Assembly (NCBI GenBank): GCA_022508445.1
Contig: JAFLVG010000001.1
Span: forward strand, 248,001-312,000
DNA from: Clostridiales bacterium
GTDB taxonomy: Bacteria > Bacillota > Clostridia > Christensenellales > Pumilibacteraceae
Length of the DNA: 64,000 bases
Reading direction: 5' to 3'
In this document: piece after piece, positions 34,247 to 43,112 of the stretch
Layout: each line of letters starts with the position of its first letter
Numbering within the stretch: position 1 is the stretch's first letter
The notes under the pieces: generated by a model
Told to the model about the DNA's origin: nothing
The model's input: only the letters and a program-made list of their open reading frames with translations
The model's database searches: none
Translations under genes and position numbers: made by a program

Positions 34247-35443
34247 TCAGATAAGATGTTTCTTCTCGCCCTTTTCGAGCGCTTCCCAAACGGGCGACAT
34301 GTTGCGCAGGTATTCCACAACCTTTGGCACTGCGTCCAAAATCGCGTCTACGTCCGATTCGGTGTTGTATTCCGAAAGGCTTATGCGAAGCGAGCCGTGC
34401 GCCACCTCGTGCGGAAGCCCGAGCGCGAGCAAGACGTGCGACGGATCGAGCGAGCCGGACGTGCAAGCCGAGCCGCTCGACGCGCATATACCTTTATCGT
34501 CGAGAAGAAGAAGCAGCCCCTCGCCCTCGATACCCTCGAAACACATGTTAACGATATTCGGAAGCCTTTTTTCGCGGTCGCCGTTTAGTCTGCTGTGCGG
34601 AATCTTTTTAAGCCCGTCTATCAGCCTGTCGCAAAGCGCGCGCTCTTTTTTTGCGTTTGCCGCCATGCCATCGCACGCCTCGTCGAGCGCCGCCGCCATT
34701 GCCGCAATGCCTGCGAGGTTTTCCGTTCCCGCACGCCGTCCGCGCTCCTGCGCTCCGCCCTCGATGAGAGTGTTGATAGGCACGCCGCGCCGCACATACA
34801 GTGCACCCACGCCCTTCGCGCCGTGAAACTTATGCGCGGAAAGCGACAGCATATCGATATTCATTGCCTTGACGTCAATCGGCACATGCCCTACCGCTTG
34901 CACCGCGTCGGTGTGGAAAACTATCTTGCGCTCGCGGCACAGCTTGCCTATTTCCGCAATCGGCTGAATAGTTCCTATCTCGTTGTTTGCAAACATGACC
35001 GTTACGAGCGCGGTGTCGTCGCGCAGAGCGTTTTTCACCTCTTCGGGTGCAATCACGCCGTTTTCGTGAACGTCTAAGTAGGTTACTTCAAACCCTTCGC
35101 GCTCCAATTTTTTGAGCGTGTGCAAAACCGCGTGATGCTCGAACGCAGTGGATACGATGTGCTTTTTTCCGCGTTTCAATCCGTTTGCCGCCGCGGAGCG
35201 TATGGCCTGATTGTCTGCCTCACTGCCACCCGATGTGAAAAATATCTCGCCGGGCTCGGCATTAAGCCTTGCCGCTATCCGCGCACGCGCATCGTCAAGC
35301 GCTTCCTTCGCAACCTGACCGCTCGTGTGAAGCGACGACGGATTGCCGTACACCTCTTTTAGATACGGCATCATCGCGTTTACCGCCGCGTCGCTCATCG
35401 CGGTCGTCGCCGCGTTATCTACATATACGGTTTTCTCGTTCAT
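34247..35443 (-). CDS. nifS: Cysteine desulfurase (NifS/IscS family)
   Basis: 398 aa. A PLP enzyme that takes sulfur from cysteine for iron-sulfur clusters and tRNA thiolation. The PLP lysine is in SLSAHKFHGAKGVGALYVR, and the mobile active cysteine is in SSGSACTSGSLDPSHVL. YVDNAATTAMSDAAVNAM starts the protein. First gene of the nifS-iscU-luxS operon. No IscR-type regulator precedes it, unlike many clostridial isc loci. Confidence 0.95.
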   Translation of the reverse strand: MNEKTVYVDNAATTAMSDAAVNAMMPYLKEVYGNPSSLHTSGQVAKEALDDARARIAARLNAEPGEIFFTSGGSEADNQAIRSAAANGLKRGKKHIVSTAFEHHAVLHTLKKLEREGFEVTYLDVHENGVIAPEEVKNALRDDTALVTVMFANNEIGTIQPIAEIGKLCRERKIVFHTDAVQAVGHVPIDVKAMNIDMLSLSAHKFHGAKGVGALYVRRGVPINTLIEGGAQERGRRAGTENLAGIAAMAAALDEACDGMAANAKKERALCDRLIDGLKKIPHSRLNGDREKRLPNIVNMCFEGIEGEGLLLLLDDKGICASSGSACTSGSLDPSHVLLALGLPHEVAHGSLRISLSEYNTESDVDAILDAVPKVVEYLRNMSPVWEALEKGEKKHLI

Positions 35444-35488
35444 TATGCTTTAATTCCTATTGAATTAGTATGAATTAACTACAAGGCT

Positions 35489-35517
35489 ATTATAAGCCTA
35501 ATGTGATTATTTGTCAA
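35489..35517 (-). promoter_or_regulatory. Promoter of nifS-iscU-luxS
   Basis: TTGACA (35512-35517), 17 nt, TATAAT (35489-35494). An imperfect inverted repeat TTAATTC...GAATTAA lies in the leader between 35449 and 35480. Confidence 0.88.
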
Positions 35518-35583
35518 TGATATTGCGCACATAATAAAAATCTTTTTATGTTTGTTATATGAAGTTCGTCGAATTTTCGGCAT

Positions 35584-35609
35584 GAAAAAACCGCCTCTCG
35601 GCGGTTTTT
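35584..35609 (-). terminator. Terminator of the small membrane protein gene
   Basis: CCGCC-TCTC-GGCGG with A and T runs on the two sides (stem 35591-35604). Confidence 0.9.
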
Positions 35610-35616
35610 ATCGAGA

Positions 35617-35835
35617 TTAGATGTTGAGCAAGCGGAAAATCTCTTTGTTCATGATCATGAAAACAAGGTCAAGGAGCCAAATGAGCCAGCCGCCGAAGAT
35701 ACGGATTATGCCCGCAACAATTTTGCCTTCTTGCAAGCGCGTAACTATACCCAAAAACCATGCTGTGATGGGAATGATAGCGAGAATCACGCTAACAATG
35801 TAGGAAAGGCCAAAATAATCCTTACTTTTTGCCAT
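35617..35835 (-). CDS. Small two-helix membrane protein
   Basis: 72 aa. Two hydrophobic segments (YIVSVILAIIPITAWFLGIV and IIRIFGGWLIWLLDLVFMIM) joined by a short basic loop. It has its own consensus promoter, an AAAAGGAG site and a terminator, so it is a real, probably well-expressed gene. Proteins of this size and pattern are common in Clostridia; the function is unknown. Confidence 0.85.
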   Translation of the reverse strand: MAKSKDYFGLSYIVSVILAIIPITAWFLGIVTRLQEGKIVAGIIRIFGGWLIWLLDLVFMIMNKEIFRLLNI

Positions 35836-35868
35836 GATAAAATCTCCTTTTAATATTTTGTTATTATC

Positions 35869-35897
35869 ATTATACTATTTATATGCAAGCATGTCAA
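35869..35897 (-). promoter_or_regulatory. Promoter of the 72-residue membrane protein gene
   Basis: TTGACA (35892-35897), 17 nt, TATAAT (35869-35874). Confidence 0.9.
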
Positions 35898-35958
35898 GTA
35901 CATTTCAAAAAAATTACACGAACAATTTGCGGCTCATATTCCTCAAAATTTTTTAGGC

Positions 35959-35987
35959 TTGACAGCATATTCGACCTATGTTATACT
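35959..35987 (+). promoter_or_regulatory. Promoter giving a leaderless GH3 mRNA
   Basis: TTGACA (35959-35964), 17 nt, TATACT (35982-35987), seven bases, then ATG at 35995 with no Shine-Dalgarno. Confidence 0.8.
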
Positions 35988-35994
35988 TTTTGTA

Positions 35995-38337
35995 ATGAAC
36001 GGAGAAAGGCTGGACATAGAAAAAACGCTTGCGTATCTCACCCTCGACGAGAAGCTGCGTATGCTGTCGGGCGACGGCATGTGGCACACCTTCGGCGCGG
36101 GCGAGCTTCCGCGCGTTCGCATGTCAGACGGTCCGAACGGACTCAGAATGGACGACGGCATGGGTTCGTCCGTGCCTGCGACCTGCTTCCCTACCGCGTC
36201 GATGCTCGCATGCAGTTGGGATCCCGCAATGCTGTACAGCATAGGTGCGGCAATGGGCGAAGAAGCGACCGCACTCGGCGTCAATCTTTTGCTCGCGCCG
36301 GGAATAAACGTCAAACGCCATCCGCGCGGTGGGCGCAACTTCGAATATTTTTCGGAAGATCCGTATTTAGCCGGCGATCTCGCAAAAGCGTTCGTATCCG
36401 GCGTGCAATCTTCGGGCGTAGGCGCGTGTATCAAGCATTACGCGGCAAACAACCAAGAAGATATGCGCATGTATTCCGATTCCGTAATCGACGCTCGCGC
36501 ACTGCGTGAAATATATCTTAAACCGTTTGAAATCGCACTCAAAGCCGAGCCGGAAGCCGTCATGTGCGCTTACAACAAGCTCGGCGGCGAGTACTGCTCG
36601 CAAAACAAATTTCTTCTCACGGACGTACTGCGTAACGATTGGAAATATGACGGCGTAGTCGTTTCCGATTGGGGCGCCGTTCACGACCGCGCAAAAGCGC
36701 TTAACGCAGGACTCGATCTTGCCATGCCCGATTCGCTCGGCTTGTTCGAGGAACAACTTCGCGACGCTGTTGCATCAAACACAATCGACGAGCAAACGGT
36801 GGACCGTTCGCTCAAACGAATATTGCGGCTTATAGACGACGTGTATTTAGAGCCTTACGGCGAATTTGACGCGGACACGCACGACAAGCTAACCTACAAC
36901 ACCGCCGCCGCATGCGTGGTCATGCTCAAAAACGAGGGCGGATTTTTGCCTATAACGAAGGACATGCACATTGCCGTCGTAGGCGAGCTTGCAAAAACAG
37001 CACCCATTCAGGGCGGAGGAAGCTCGCATGTTTCGCCGCTCAAATCGATTTCTCCGCTCGACGCATTCGGAATGCGCGCGGTGGGAGCGACTTATCTTAA
37101 CGGCTACTCGTCAACGGCAAGTGCAAAACAAAACGAAAGATTGCTCGAAGAAGCCGTATCCTGCACCGCGGACTGCGACGCCGTTATCGTATACGTCGGC
37201 CAGCCTGCGCCAGGCGAAGGGATAGACAGAAAAAGCCTCGAACTTCCGCCCGAGCAGAACAGACTTATAAACGAGCTGACCGCCGCAGGACGGCGCGTAG
37301 TCGTGGTTTTGTGTTCGGCAGGGCCTGTCTTAATGCCGTGGGTGAACCGAGTTCGCGCCGTAATTTACGCAGGACTCAACGGACAGAGCGGAGCGCTCGC
37401 CGCAGTGGACGCGCTGTTCGGAAGAATCAACCCCAGAGGTAAGCTCGCAGAAACCTTCCCCAAAGAGGATTACTCGGCGGACTTCGGCGGACTCATGCCC
37501 GTCTACCGCGAAAGCATATTCGTCGGATACAGATACTACGACAAAACAAACACGCCCGTGCTTTTCCCATTCGGACACGGACTGTCGTTTTCGAACTTAA
37601 CCTACGACGATATGCACGTCAGGCGCATTGCGGGCGACGCGTTCGACGTTACCGTCACGCTCACGAACAACTCGGTGCGCGACGCCTATGAAATAGTGCA
37701 AATATACGTTTCCGACCGTTCCGGAAGAGTGTTGCGCCCCGAAAAACAGCTTGCCGGATACATGAAGGTTTTTGTCGAAGGTCAAACGACGGCAACCGCG
37801 ACAATACATCTGCCGCGCTCGGCTTTTGAGTTTTTCGACGTAAAAAGCGGCACGTTCAAAGTCCCCGACGGCGAATACACCGTTCTTGCGGCGGCAAGCG
37901 CGCAAGACATAAGGATTAAAACGACGGTCAAGGTGGACGGCGACTTTTTCGATTACGTAAAATATCCTGACGTCTACAATTTGCCGATCAGAGAAAAAAT
38001 CACGGACGACGATTTCAAAGCGCTTTACGGCTCGGATTTGCCCGAAAAGCCGCTGCCTCTTCAAAGGGGCGAGTTTACGCTCGACTGCTGTATAAACGAC
38101 ATCAAAGGCACGCTCGCGGGTAAGTTCGCAAAAAGGGCTGTGATGCGAAGAGCAAAATCGGTTGGTAAGCGCGGCAGCGTGGAATATGACGCATTTGTCG
38201 CGTCGGCGATGAATACCCCGCTCTCGTCGGTATTCGCCATGTCCGGCGGCAAGATGTCATTCAACACGGCAAACGGCATTGTCGAAATGGCAAACGGACA
38301 CTACCTCAAAGGGCTCAAACTCTTGCTCAAAAAGTAA
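35995..38337 (+). CDS. GH3 family beta-glucosidase-like glycoside hydrolase
   Basis: 780 aa, no signal peptide, so cytosolic. GH3 N-terminal barrel with LTLDEKLRMLSGDGMWHT and the nucleophile aspartate in GVVVSDWGAVHDRAKALNAG. The second domain has the typical GGGSSHVSPLKSISPLDAF and LAETFPKEDYSADFGG, and a fibronectin III-like end follows (VRDAYEIVQIYVSD). The last 110 residues (from about IREKITDDDFKALYG) are an extra helical tail also seen in some clostridial members. Probably trims imported beta-glucosides; substrate not determinable. ATG 35995 is set by the promoter. Confidence 0.93.
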   Translation: MNGERLDIEKTLAYLTLDEKLRMLSGDGMWHTFGAGELPRVRMSDGPNGLRMDDGMGSSVPATCFPTASMLACSWDPAMLYSIGAAMGEEATALGVNLLLAPGINVKRHPRGGRNFEYFSEDPYLAGDLAKAFVSGVQSSGVGACIKHYAANNQEDMRMYSDSVIDARALREIYLKPFEIALKAEPEAVMCAYNKLGGEYCSQNKFLLTDVLRNDWKYDGVVVSDWGAVHDRAKALNAGLDLAMPDSLGLFEEQLRDAVASNTIDEQTVDRSLKRILRLIDDVYLEPYGEFDADTHDKLTYNTAAACVVMLKNEGGFLPITKDMHIAVVGELAKTAPIQGGGSSHVSPLKSISPLDAFGMRAVGATYLNGYSSTASAKQNERLLEEAVSCTADCDAVIVYVGQPAPGEGIDRKSLELPPEQNRLINELTAAGRRVVVVLCSAGPVLMPWVNRVRAVIYAGLNGQSGALAAVDALFGRINPRGKLAETFPKEDYSADFGGLMPVYRESIFVGYRYYDKTNTPVLFPFGHGLSFSNLTYDDMHVRRIAGDAFDVTVTLTNNSVRDAYEIVQIYVSDRSGRVLRPEKQLAGYMKVFVEGQTTATATIHLPRSAFEFFDVKSGTFKVPDGEYTVLAAASAQDIRIKTTVKVDGDFFDYVKYPDVYNLPIREKITDDDFKALYGSDLPEKPLPLQRGEFTLDCCINDIKGTLAGKFAKRAVMRRAKSVGKRGSVEYDAFVASAMNTPLSSVFAMSGGKMSFNTANGIVEMANGHYLKGLKLLLKK

Positions 38338-38419
38338 TATTAGCATATACGCACCCGTGCGCATTTTACACTTTATCTTAAAATAGAATGTATAGCCCAA
38401 CAGCATAAAAAGGAAAATT

Positions 38420-39709
38420 ATGAGTAAACTGGACGTTTTCGAATATATCGAGCAGGCCGCGAGCGTACTTGACGCCAATCTTGTCGGTTTCACTCACGCC
38501 GCAGATAAGCTCACCGAATTTTTAACGATGCGTTTCGGCGACATCGACGCCACAATCGGCGTAACCTCACGCATAAAGACGCGCGACAGCCTTAAAGAAA
38601 AAATACTGCGAAACAACCTCTACCGCGAAGCTCCGGCCGAGCGGATAGTGTTTGAAATGCACGACATCATCGGTGTAAAGATAGAGTGTCGATTCTTCAA
38701 GGACGAAAAATATATTTACGAGAAAATACGCGAAACGTTCTGCGTAGATGTGGGGGGCGGCTTGTTTTGCCCTGCCGACAAAAAAGCAGTCAGGCTGAAA
38801 CTCGACACACCCCAGCCCGAACGGCAAAAGAACGGCTATTCCATTTACAGGATTGACGGCAACGTCACTTACGCAGGCGAAAACTACAATTTCGAGCTCC
38901 AAATCAAATCGCTTGTCAACAGCTTCTGGTCGGAGATCGAGCATAAGCTCATATACAAAAACAACAGGCTTAACCAGTTCGACAATCTCATGAAAGAAAT
39001 GCTCGACTACACGCACGAGAGCCTTTCCGGCATCGACCACCAGCTCAACCTCATTTTCGATCGTGTATCGGGCAACACTATCAGCAATCAGCAAGAACAG
39101 CTAAAAAGCATGCTCGCGCTCGGGCTTAACGAGATGTACACGGCAATAGTAAAAGCCAACGTCGGCATTCCCGTCACAATAACCGAATACTCGGAAGCTA
39201 TCGTCGACTATCTGATAACCGCTTCGTCGTACACCGACGAAATGAAAGGCGAATCGTCCATACAAACCATACGCGACAATATTTCGGGGCTTATAGCGCA
39301 AAAAACGCACACCGCCCTTCCCAACAGCAACAATGGCGGCGACAACTACGGCGGACTGCTCGTGAGCCTTATGGAATGGATGCGGAATATCGACTACGCC
39401 GCAATCGCTATCGGCGAAAAGATAACCGTGGACGTCGAGCTTGACGGCGTCGAGGGCGAAGTGGCAAAAATCCTGCTAAAAGAAATTAACACCGACTTCT
39501 ACCTTAACACATTTTTTCATATATTCTTTTCGCTCGAACGCGGCGACGATTCGCAGGACTTCACGTCATACGTCAAGTACTACACCGACCGCATAATATC
39601 GGGCAAAACGCAAGAACAGCTCTACCGCACGCTCGCGCGTCTGTCCGAGCTTCCGGCAAACAAGCTTCCCCTTTCCGCGACCTTAAAAATGCTTGCGGAC
39701 ATTCATTAA
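38420..39709 (+). CDS. RelA/SpoT-domain protein with a long C-terminal extension
   Basis: 429 aa. The first 220 residues follow the (p)ppGpp synthetase domain: SRIKTRDSLKEKILRN, the metal aspartate in FEMHDIIGVKIECRF, NGYSIYRI in place of the usual GYxSxH, and NFELQIKSLVNSFWSEIEHKLIYK with the catalytic glutamate. There is no hydrolase, TGS or ACT domain, so it resembles a small alarmone synthetase. The extra 200 helical residues and the changed GYxSxH loop suggest altered substrate or regulation. AAGGAAAA precedes the start. Confidence 0.82.
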   Translation: MSKLDVFEYIEQAASVLDANLVGFTHAADKLTEFLTMRFGDIDATIGVTSRIKTRDSLKEKILRNNLYREAPAERIVFEMHDIIGVKIECRFFKDEKYIYEKIRETFCVDVGGGLFCPADKKAVRLKLDTPQPERQKNGYSIYRIDGNVTYAGENYNFELQIKSLVNSFWSEIEHKLIYKNNRLNQFDNLMKEMLDYTHESLSGIDHQLNLIFDRVSGNTISNQQEQLKSMLALGLNEMYTAIVKANVGIPVTITEYSEAIVDYLITASSYTDEMKGESSIQTIRDNISGLIAQKTHTALPNSNNGGDNYGGLLVSLMEWMRNIDYAAIAIGEKITVDVELDGVEGEVAKILLKEINTDFYLNTFFHIFFSLERGDDSQDFTSYVKYYTDRIISGKTQEQLYRTLARLSELPANKLPLSATLKMLADIH

Positions 39710-39728
39710 AAACATTTAGGAGCAAGGC

Positions 39729-40352
39729 ATGAAAGTATTATTAGTCAACGGCAGTCCGAGAGTGAACGGCTGCACCTTCACCGCACTGACCGAGATAGCT
39801 GAAACGCTCAAAAAAGAAAACATAGAAACGGAAATATTCCAGCTCGGCAACAAGCCCATACGCGACTGTATCGCTTGCGGCGGCTGCAACGGCAAAAACA
39901 AATGCGTGTTCGACGACGACGTCGCAAACAGCTTAATAGCAAAGGCCGCGGAATGCGACGGATTTGTTTTCGGCTCGCCCGTTTATTACGCTCACCCGTC
40001 GGGACGGATACTCTCGGTGCTCGACCGCGCGTTCTACGCAGGAAAAGCGAGCTTTACTCATAAGCCTGCCGCCGCAATAGTATCGGCAAGGCGCGGAGGC
40101 TCGGCGGCGTCTTACGACGTTCTCAACAAATATTTCGGCATAACTCAAATGCCTATCGTTTCATCGTCGTATTGGAACATGGTGTACGGCTCTTCCGCCG
40201 AACAAGTAAAACAGGACGCGGAAGGCATGCAGACAATGCGCAACATCGGCAGAAACATGGCATGGATACTCAAATGTATCGAAGCCGGAAAAGCCGCAGG
40301 CATTTCTCTTCCGCAAACCGAAGCAAGCGAAAGAACAAATTTTATAAGATAA
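39729..40352 (+). CDS. Flavodoxin-like NADPH-dependent FMN reductase family protein
   Basis: 207 aa. MKVLLVNGSPRVNGCTFTAL is the FMN phosphate-binding start. GSPVYYAHPSGRILSVLDR contacts the flavin ring, and CIACGGCNGKNKCVFDDD is the cysteine-rich loop common in the iron-sulfur-flavoprotein-like branch. It probably reduces small electron acceptors. It begins 19 nt after the RelA/SpoT-domain gene with TAGGAG, so likely in one operon ending at 40365-40397. Confidence 0.9.
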   Translation: MKVLLVNGSPRVNGCTFTALTEIAETLKKENIETEIFQLGNKPIRDCIACGGCNGKNKCVFDDDVANSLIAKAAECDGFVFGSPVYYAHPSGRILSVLDRAFYAGKASFTHKPAAAIVSARRGGSAASYDVLNKYFGITQMPIVSSSYWNMVYGSSAEQVKQDAEGMQTMRNIGRNMAWILKCIEAGKAAGISLPQTEASERTNFIR

Positions 40353-40364
40353 GGTATTAAATTC

Positions 40365-40397
40365 AAAAATCCGACTTGAAGTCAAGTCGGATTTTTT
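40365..40397. terminator. Bidirectional terminator between flavodoxin and hydrolase genes
   Basis: A 15-pair stem AAAAATCCGACTTGA/TCAAGTCGGATTTTT with a two-base loop. Confidence 0.9.
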
Positions 40398-40411
40398 ATG
40401 TTGGAAATTTG

Positions 40412-41866
40412 CTATCTCTGTCTTTTACATCTTGTGCGATAAATAGAAATATATATATTATTGCGCTTTGTATTTAAGAGAATTGCTTTAATTATTCCGC
40501 CTACAAAAAGCAATGTGGCCGATATCAATATTGTAATATACATATCCGGAACAAAAGCGCGCACTACCCAAAGAGGCGTTGAAAAGACTATTTGCGGTAA
40601 AAGCAATATAAACATCGGCGCAAGCAAGTGCAACAAAACGAGCGCCGCTGTTTTAATTGCAAGATTACCTGTTTTCAAAGTCTTTTTATAAACATTAAGC
40701 AAGCAAAGCGGTAAAACGGACATTATAAACACCGCCAAATAGATAAGGTCGTAGAGCAAATGCCCAATCGCATATTCGTTTCCGTCGATTTGATTTGGCT
40801 CATCGCCCATAAGCAGTAAAGCGACTCCCCAATCGATTCTGTCCATAAGATCTTTTCCGACAAAATAATCGTTTGTATTTACGGCGATAGCAAAACCCTT
40901 CTCGCTTTCGGGCAAAATATAAATCGTCGACATGCCCGTTTCCACAAGTCCGCTGTGCCGAAGCGCGGGTTCCTTTAACGGCTCGTTGATTAAAGTCCAA
41001 CCCATACCGTAGCAATACGGAATAGACGCGTTTACGCTCACATTCTCGTAAAACATTTTATTTATGCTATCGCTCGAAATTATCCCTTGACCGCCGTTTA
41101 AGTACATTTGAAGGTATTTGCCGAGATCGGCTGTCGAAGCAGACAAGTACCCTGCCGGAACGGAAATCCAATCTCCGTCGGCTTTGGGGTACTTGGGCGT
41201 TGTTTTTATATTGAAGCCAAACCAATTTTCGTAGCCGCAAATCAATCCGTTTTCTATGCTTTCTTTAAGCGTTGCCGCCGATTTCGACATATTCAAAGGA
41301 CGGAAAACGTTTTCCGCTATATAGCTTTCATAGCTTTTGTCGCTTACGGCTTCAACAATCTTGCCGAGTAACGAATAGTTAACGTTTGCGTAAACATGAA
41401 CGCCTTGTTTGCCCACTATTTTATAATTATCGAGATTTTGATGCTCTCCGAGTCCGCCGGTATGATTTAGAAGCTGCCTGATTGTTATTCTGTTCCCGTC
41501 CGTTGATTTCGGCAGGTATTTCGATATTTTTGCATCTAAATCGATTTTGCCTTGTTCCACAAGCTGCATAATGCAAAGCGCCGTAAACGACTTGCTCACC
41601 GAGCCAAGCAAAAACGGGGTGTTCGTGCTTTTACAGCTTCCGTAAGTTTTGGAGAGCAGTACGTTTTCTTTATCTACAACGGTAATCGACATCGACGGGA
41701 AATGCGCTTTGGACGTAGCGTCCGAAAGATATGCGTCGATTCTGTCGTACACACTGCCGGCACTGTCGGCATAAGCTCTTGTTCGGTCAGCAAAACCCAC
41801 GGTGCACACCGAACATATAACGAGCATTGCCAATGTTATTATCGTTATCTTTATGTATTTTTTCAT
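40412..41866 (-). CDS. Serine hydrolase of the beta-lactamase/class C family with C-terminal membrane helices
   Basis: 484 aa. Signal peptide (about 1-32), then the beta-lactamase-type fold with SxxK as SVSK in FLLGSVSKSFTAL, a YxN-type motif around YANVNYS and HSG in LRHSGLVETG. After residue 370 there are three to four membrane helices (YDLIYLAVFIMSVLPLCLL and later), so the enzyme faces outside on a membrane anchor. Probable peptidase or esterase acting on the cell wall or small peptides; not evidence of antibiotic resistance. AGAGGA precedes the start. Confidence 0.88.
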   Translation of the reverse strand: MKKYIKITIITLAMLVICSVCTVGFADRTRAYADSAGSVYDRIDAYLSDATSKAHFPSMSITVVDKENVLLSKTYGSCKSTNTPFLLGSVSKSFTALCIMQLVEQGKIDLDAKISKYLPKSTDGNRITIRQLLNHTGGLGEHQNLDNYKIVGKQGVHVYANVNYSLLGKIVEAVSDKSYESYIAENVFRPLNMSKSAATLKESIENGLICGYENWFGFNIKTTPKYPKADGDWISVPAGYLSASTADLGKYLQMYLNGGQGIISSDSINKMFYENVSVNASIPYCYGMGWTLINEPLKEPALRHSGLVETGMSTIYILPESEKGFAIAVNTNDYFVGKDLMDRIDWGVALLLMGDEPNQIDGNEYAIGHLLYDLIYLAVFIMSVLPLCLLNVYKKTLKTGNLAIKTAALVLLHLLAPMFILLLPQIVFSTPLWVVRAFVPDMYITILISATLLFVGGIIKAILLNTKRNNIYISIYRTRCKRQR

Positions 41867-41900
41867 CTAATCCTCTGCAAATCACCGTACATCGTACAAC

Positions 41901-41929
41901 ATTATAGCACATGGCGGCAATAAAAACAA
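41901..41929 (-). promoter_or_regulatory. Promoter of the serine hydrolase gene
   Basis: TTGTTT (41924-41929), 17 nt, TATAAT (41901-41906) with an extended TGTGC. It overlaps the T tract of the preceding terminator. Confidence 0.65.
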
Positions 41930-41955
41930 GGGCAACGTATTATTCGTTACCCTTG
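41922..41955 (-). terminator. Terminator of the bile salt hydrolase gene
   Basis: On the minus strand CAAGGGTAACG pairs with CGTTGCCCTTG, followed by TTTTTATT. Confidence 0.85.
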
Positions 41956-42005
41956 CCGACTTTCGCACTGTTTATTTCCATAAGAAAAATATATTTGCCG
42001 AGTTT

Positions 42006-42980
42006 TCAGTTTTGCATAAATATCGTTTCGCCGTGCAAGAACGGATACCGTATGATAGCCGTTCCGTCGATATTCTCCTTGTGCATATCCACTGCGGTAA
42101 TTCTGCTGTTGTCGTAGCTCGTGTAATACACAATGCCCTTGTCGGCGTCCATGCACGACGTGTAAATCGTAACTTCGTATTCGCCGTTTTCCATAACGCA
42201 ACAGCCGCGCGTCTGCTCTACCGTGCCGAGAATGTGAAAAAACTGATTTACGCTCTCGTCGCAAGTTTTACAGCACGTCGAGTTGAGTGCGGTAAACGCC
42301 GCGCGCACAAACCGCGATTGCGAGGATAAATCCCCGGGCAGTCCCAACGCGCCCATTCCTCTGCTGTATTCCGTAAGATTGAGCTTTTTCGAGAACTCGT
42401 TTTTGGGCGGTCTGGGCGACAGACTCATGTAGTTGTTCAGATTGAACAGCTGTTCGGGGAACGGCGGATTGTTTGTCAAAACACCTACGGGGTTATCGTA
42501 CACATGAAGGCCCGTCGCGGTACTTTCGACTGTGATAGCGGCATGCTTATCGGCTATTATCCAGTGCAGCGGCGATACGGGCAATTCGGGCTTGAACGGG
42601 GTGTCCGTGAAATTCATTCTCGAAAGCGCGCGCTTTGCTTCCGGAACCGTAGCACAGCCGCCAAGCAACCACGGAATGAGCTCGAACTGCGCTATGTTAT
42701 CCTTGCCGCTTTGCACCTTGTTATAAACGGCATTGCCGGCAAACCGAAGCCCTGCCATAGCCAAACCCTTTTCGTTGACCGCGTCGTAATACATCGGGTA
42801 ATCGTCGATTACGCATCCGACGCCTATGAATGCATAATGCGCTTGCACCGTTCCTGCGTCACGGTAAGAAAAGCGCTTACGGCGCGGTGTGATTATCACC
42901 TCTTCGCCGTAAGAACAATCATTGTCGAGCGTTCGTCCGAAAAAGAAGTCTTCCGATACGAATTTGATTGCTGTACACAT
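42006..42980 (-). CDS. bsh: Choloylglycine (bile salt) hydrolase
   Basis: 324 aa. An Ntn hydrolase whose Cys2 becomes the nucleophile after removal of Met1 (MCTAIKF). Conserved residues are Arg16 and Asp19 in GRTLDND, the asparagine pair in LTNNPPFPEQLFNLNNYMSLSP and the arginine in SSQSRFVRA. The LTNNP..D/E.QLFNLNNY segment favours bile salt hydrolase over penicillin V acylase. It releases taurine or glycine from conjugated bile acids. No signal peptide. It supports a gut origin. Confidence 0.93.
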   Translation of the reverse strand: MCTAIKFVSEDFFFGRTLDNDCSYGEEVIITPRRKRFSYRDAGTVQAHYAFIGVGCVIDDYPMYYDAVNEKGLAMAGLRFAGNAVYNKVQSGKDNIAQFELIPWLLGGCATVPEAKRALSRMNFTDTPFKPELPVSPLHWIIADKHAAITVESTATGLHVYDNPVGVLTNNPPFPEQLFNLNNYMSLSPRPPKNEFSKKLNLTEYSRGMGALGLPGDLSSQSRFVRAAFTALNSTCCKTCDESVNQFFHILGTVEQTRGCCVMENGEYEVTIYTSCMDADKGIVYYTSYDNSRITAVDMHKENIDGTAIIRYPFLHGETIFMQN

Positions 42981-43059
42981 AATTATACTCCCTTATTGAG
43001 TTGTTGCGCACTTATTATTATATGCTCCGTTCGGAGTATTATTTCGTGCAACGGCTTAA

Positions 43060-43098
43060 ACAAAAAGCTGAGATTTTCACTAATGAAAATCTCAGCTT
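43060..43098 (-). terminator. Terminator of the mrnC-gpmI operon
   Basis: A 15-pair perfect stem AAGCTGAGATTTTCA/TGAAAATCTCAGCTT with a four-base loop and a T run on the minus strand. A second palindrome, CTCCG/CGGAG near 43026, lies beside the bsh -10 box. Confidence 0.92.
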
Positions 43099-43112
43099 AT
43101 AAATCACTTTTA

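Noticed and set aside
40412-41866. Antibiotic-resistance beta-lactamase
   Set aside because: The SxxK fold is shared with peptidases and esterases. The C-terminal membrane helices and divergent motifs argue against a true beta-lactamase.
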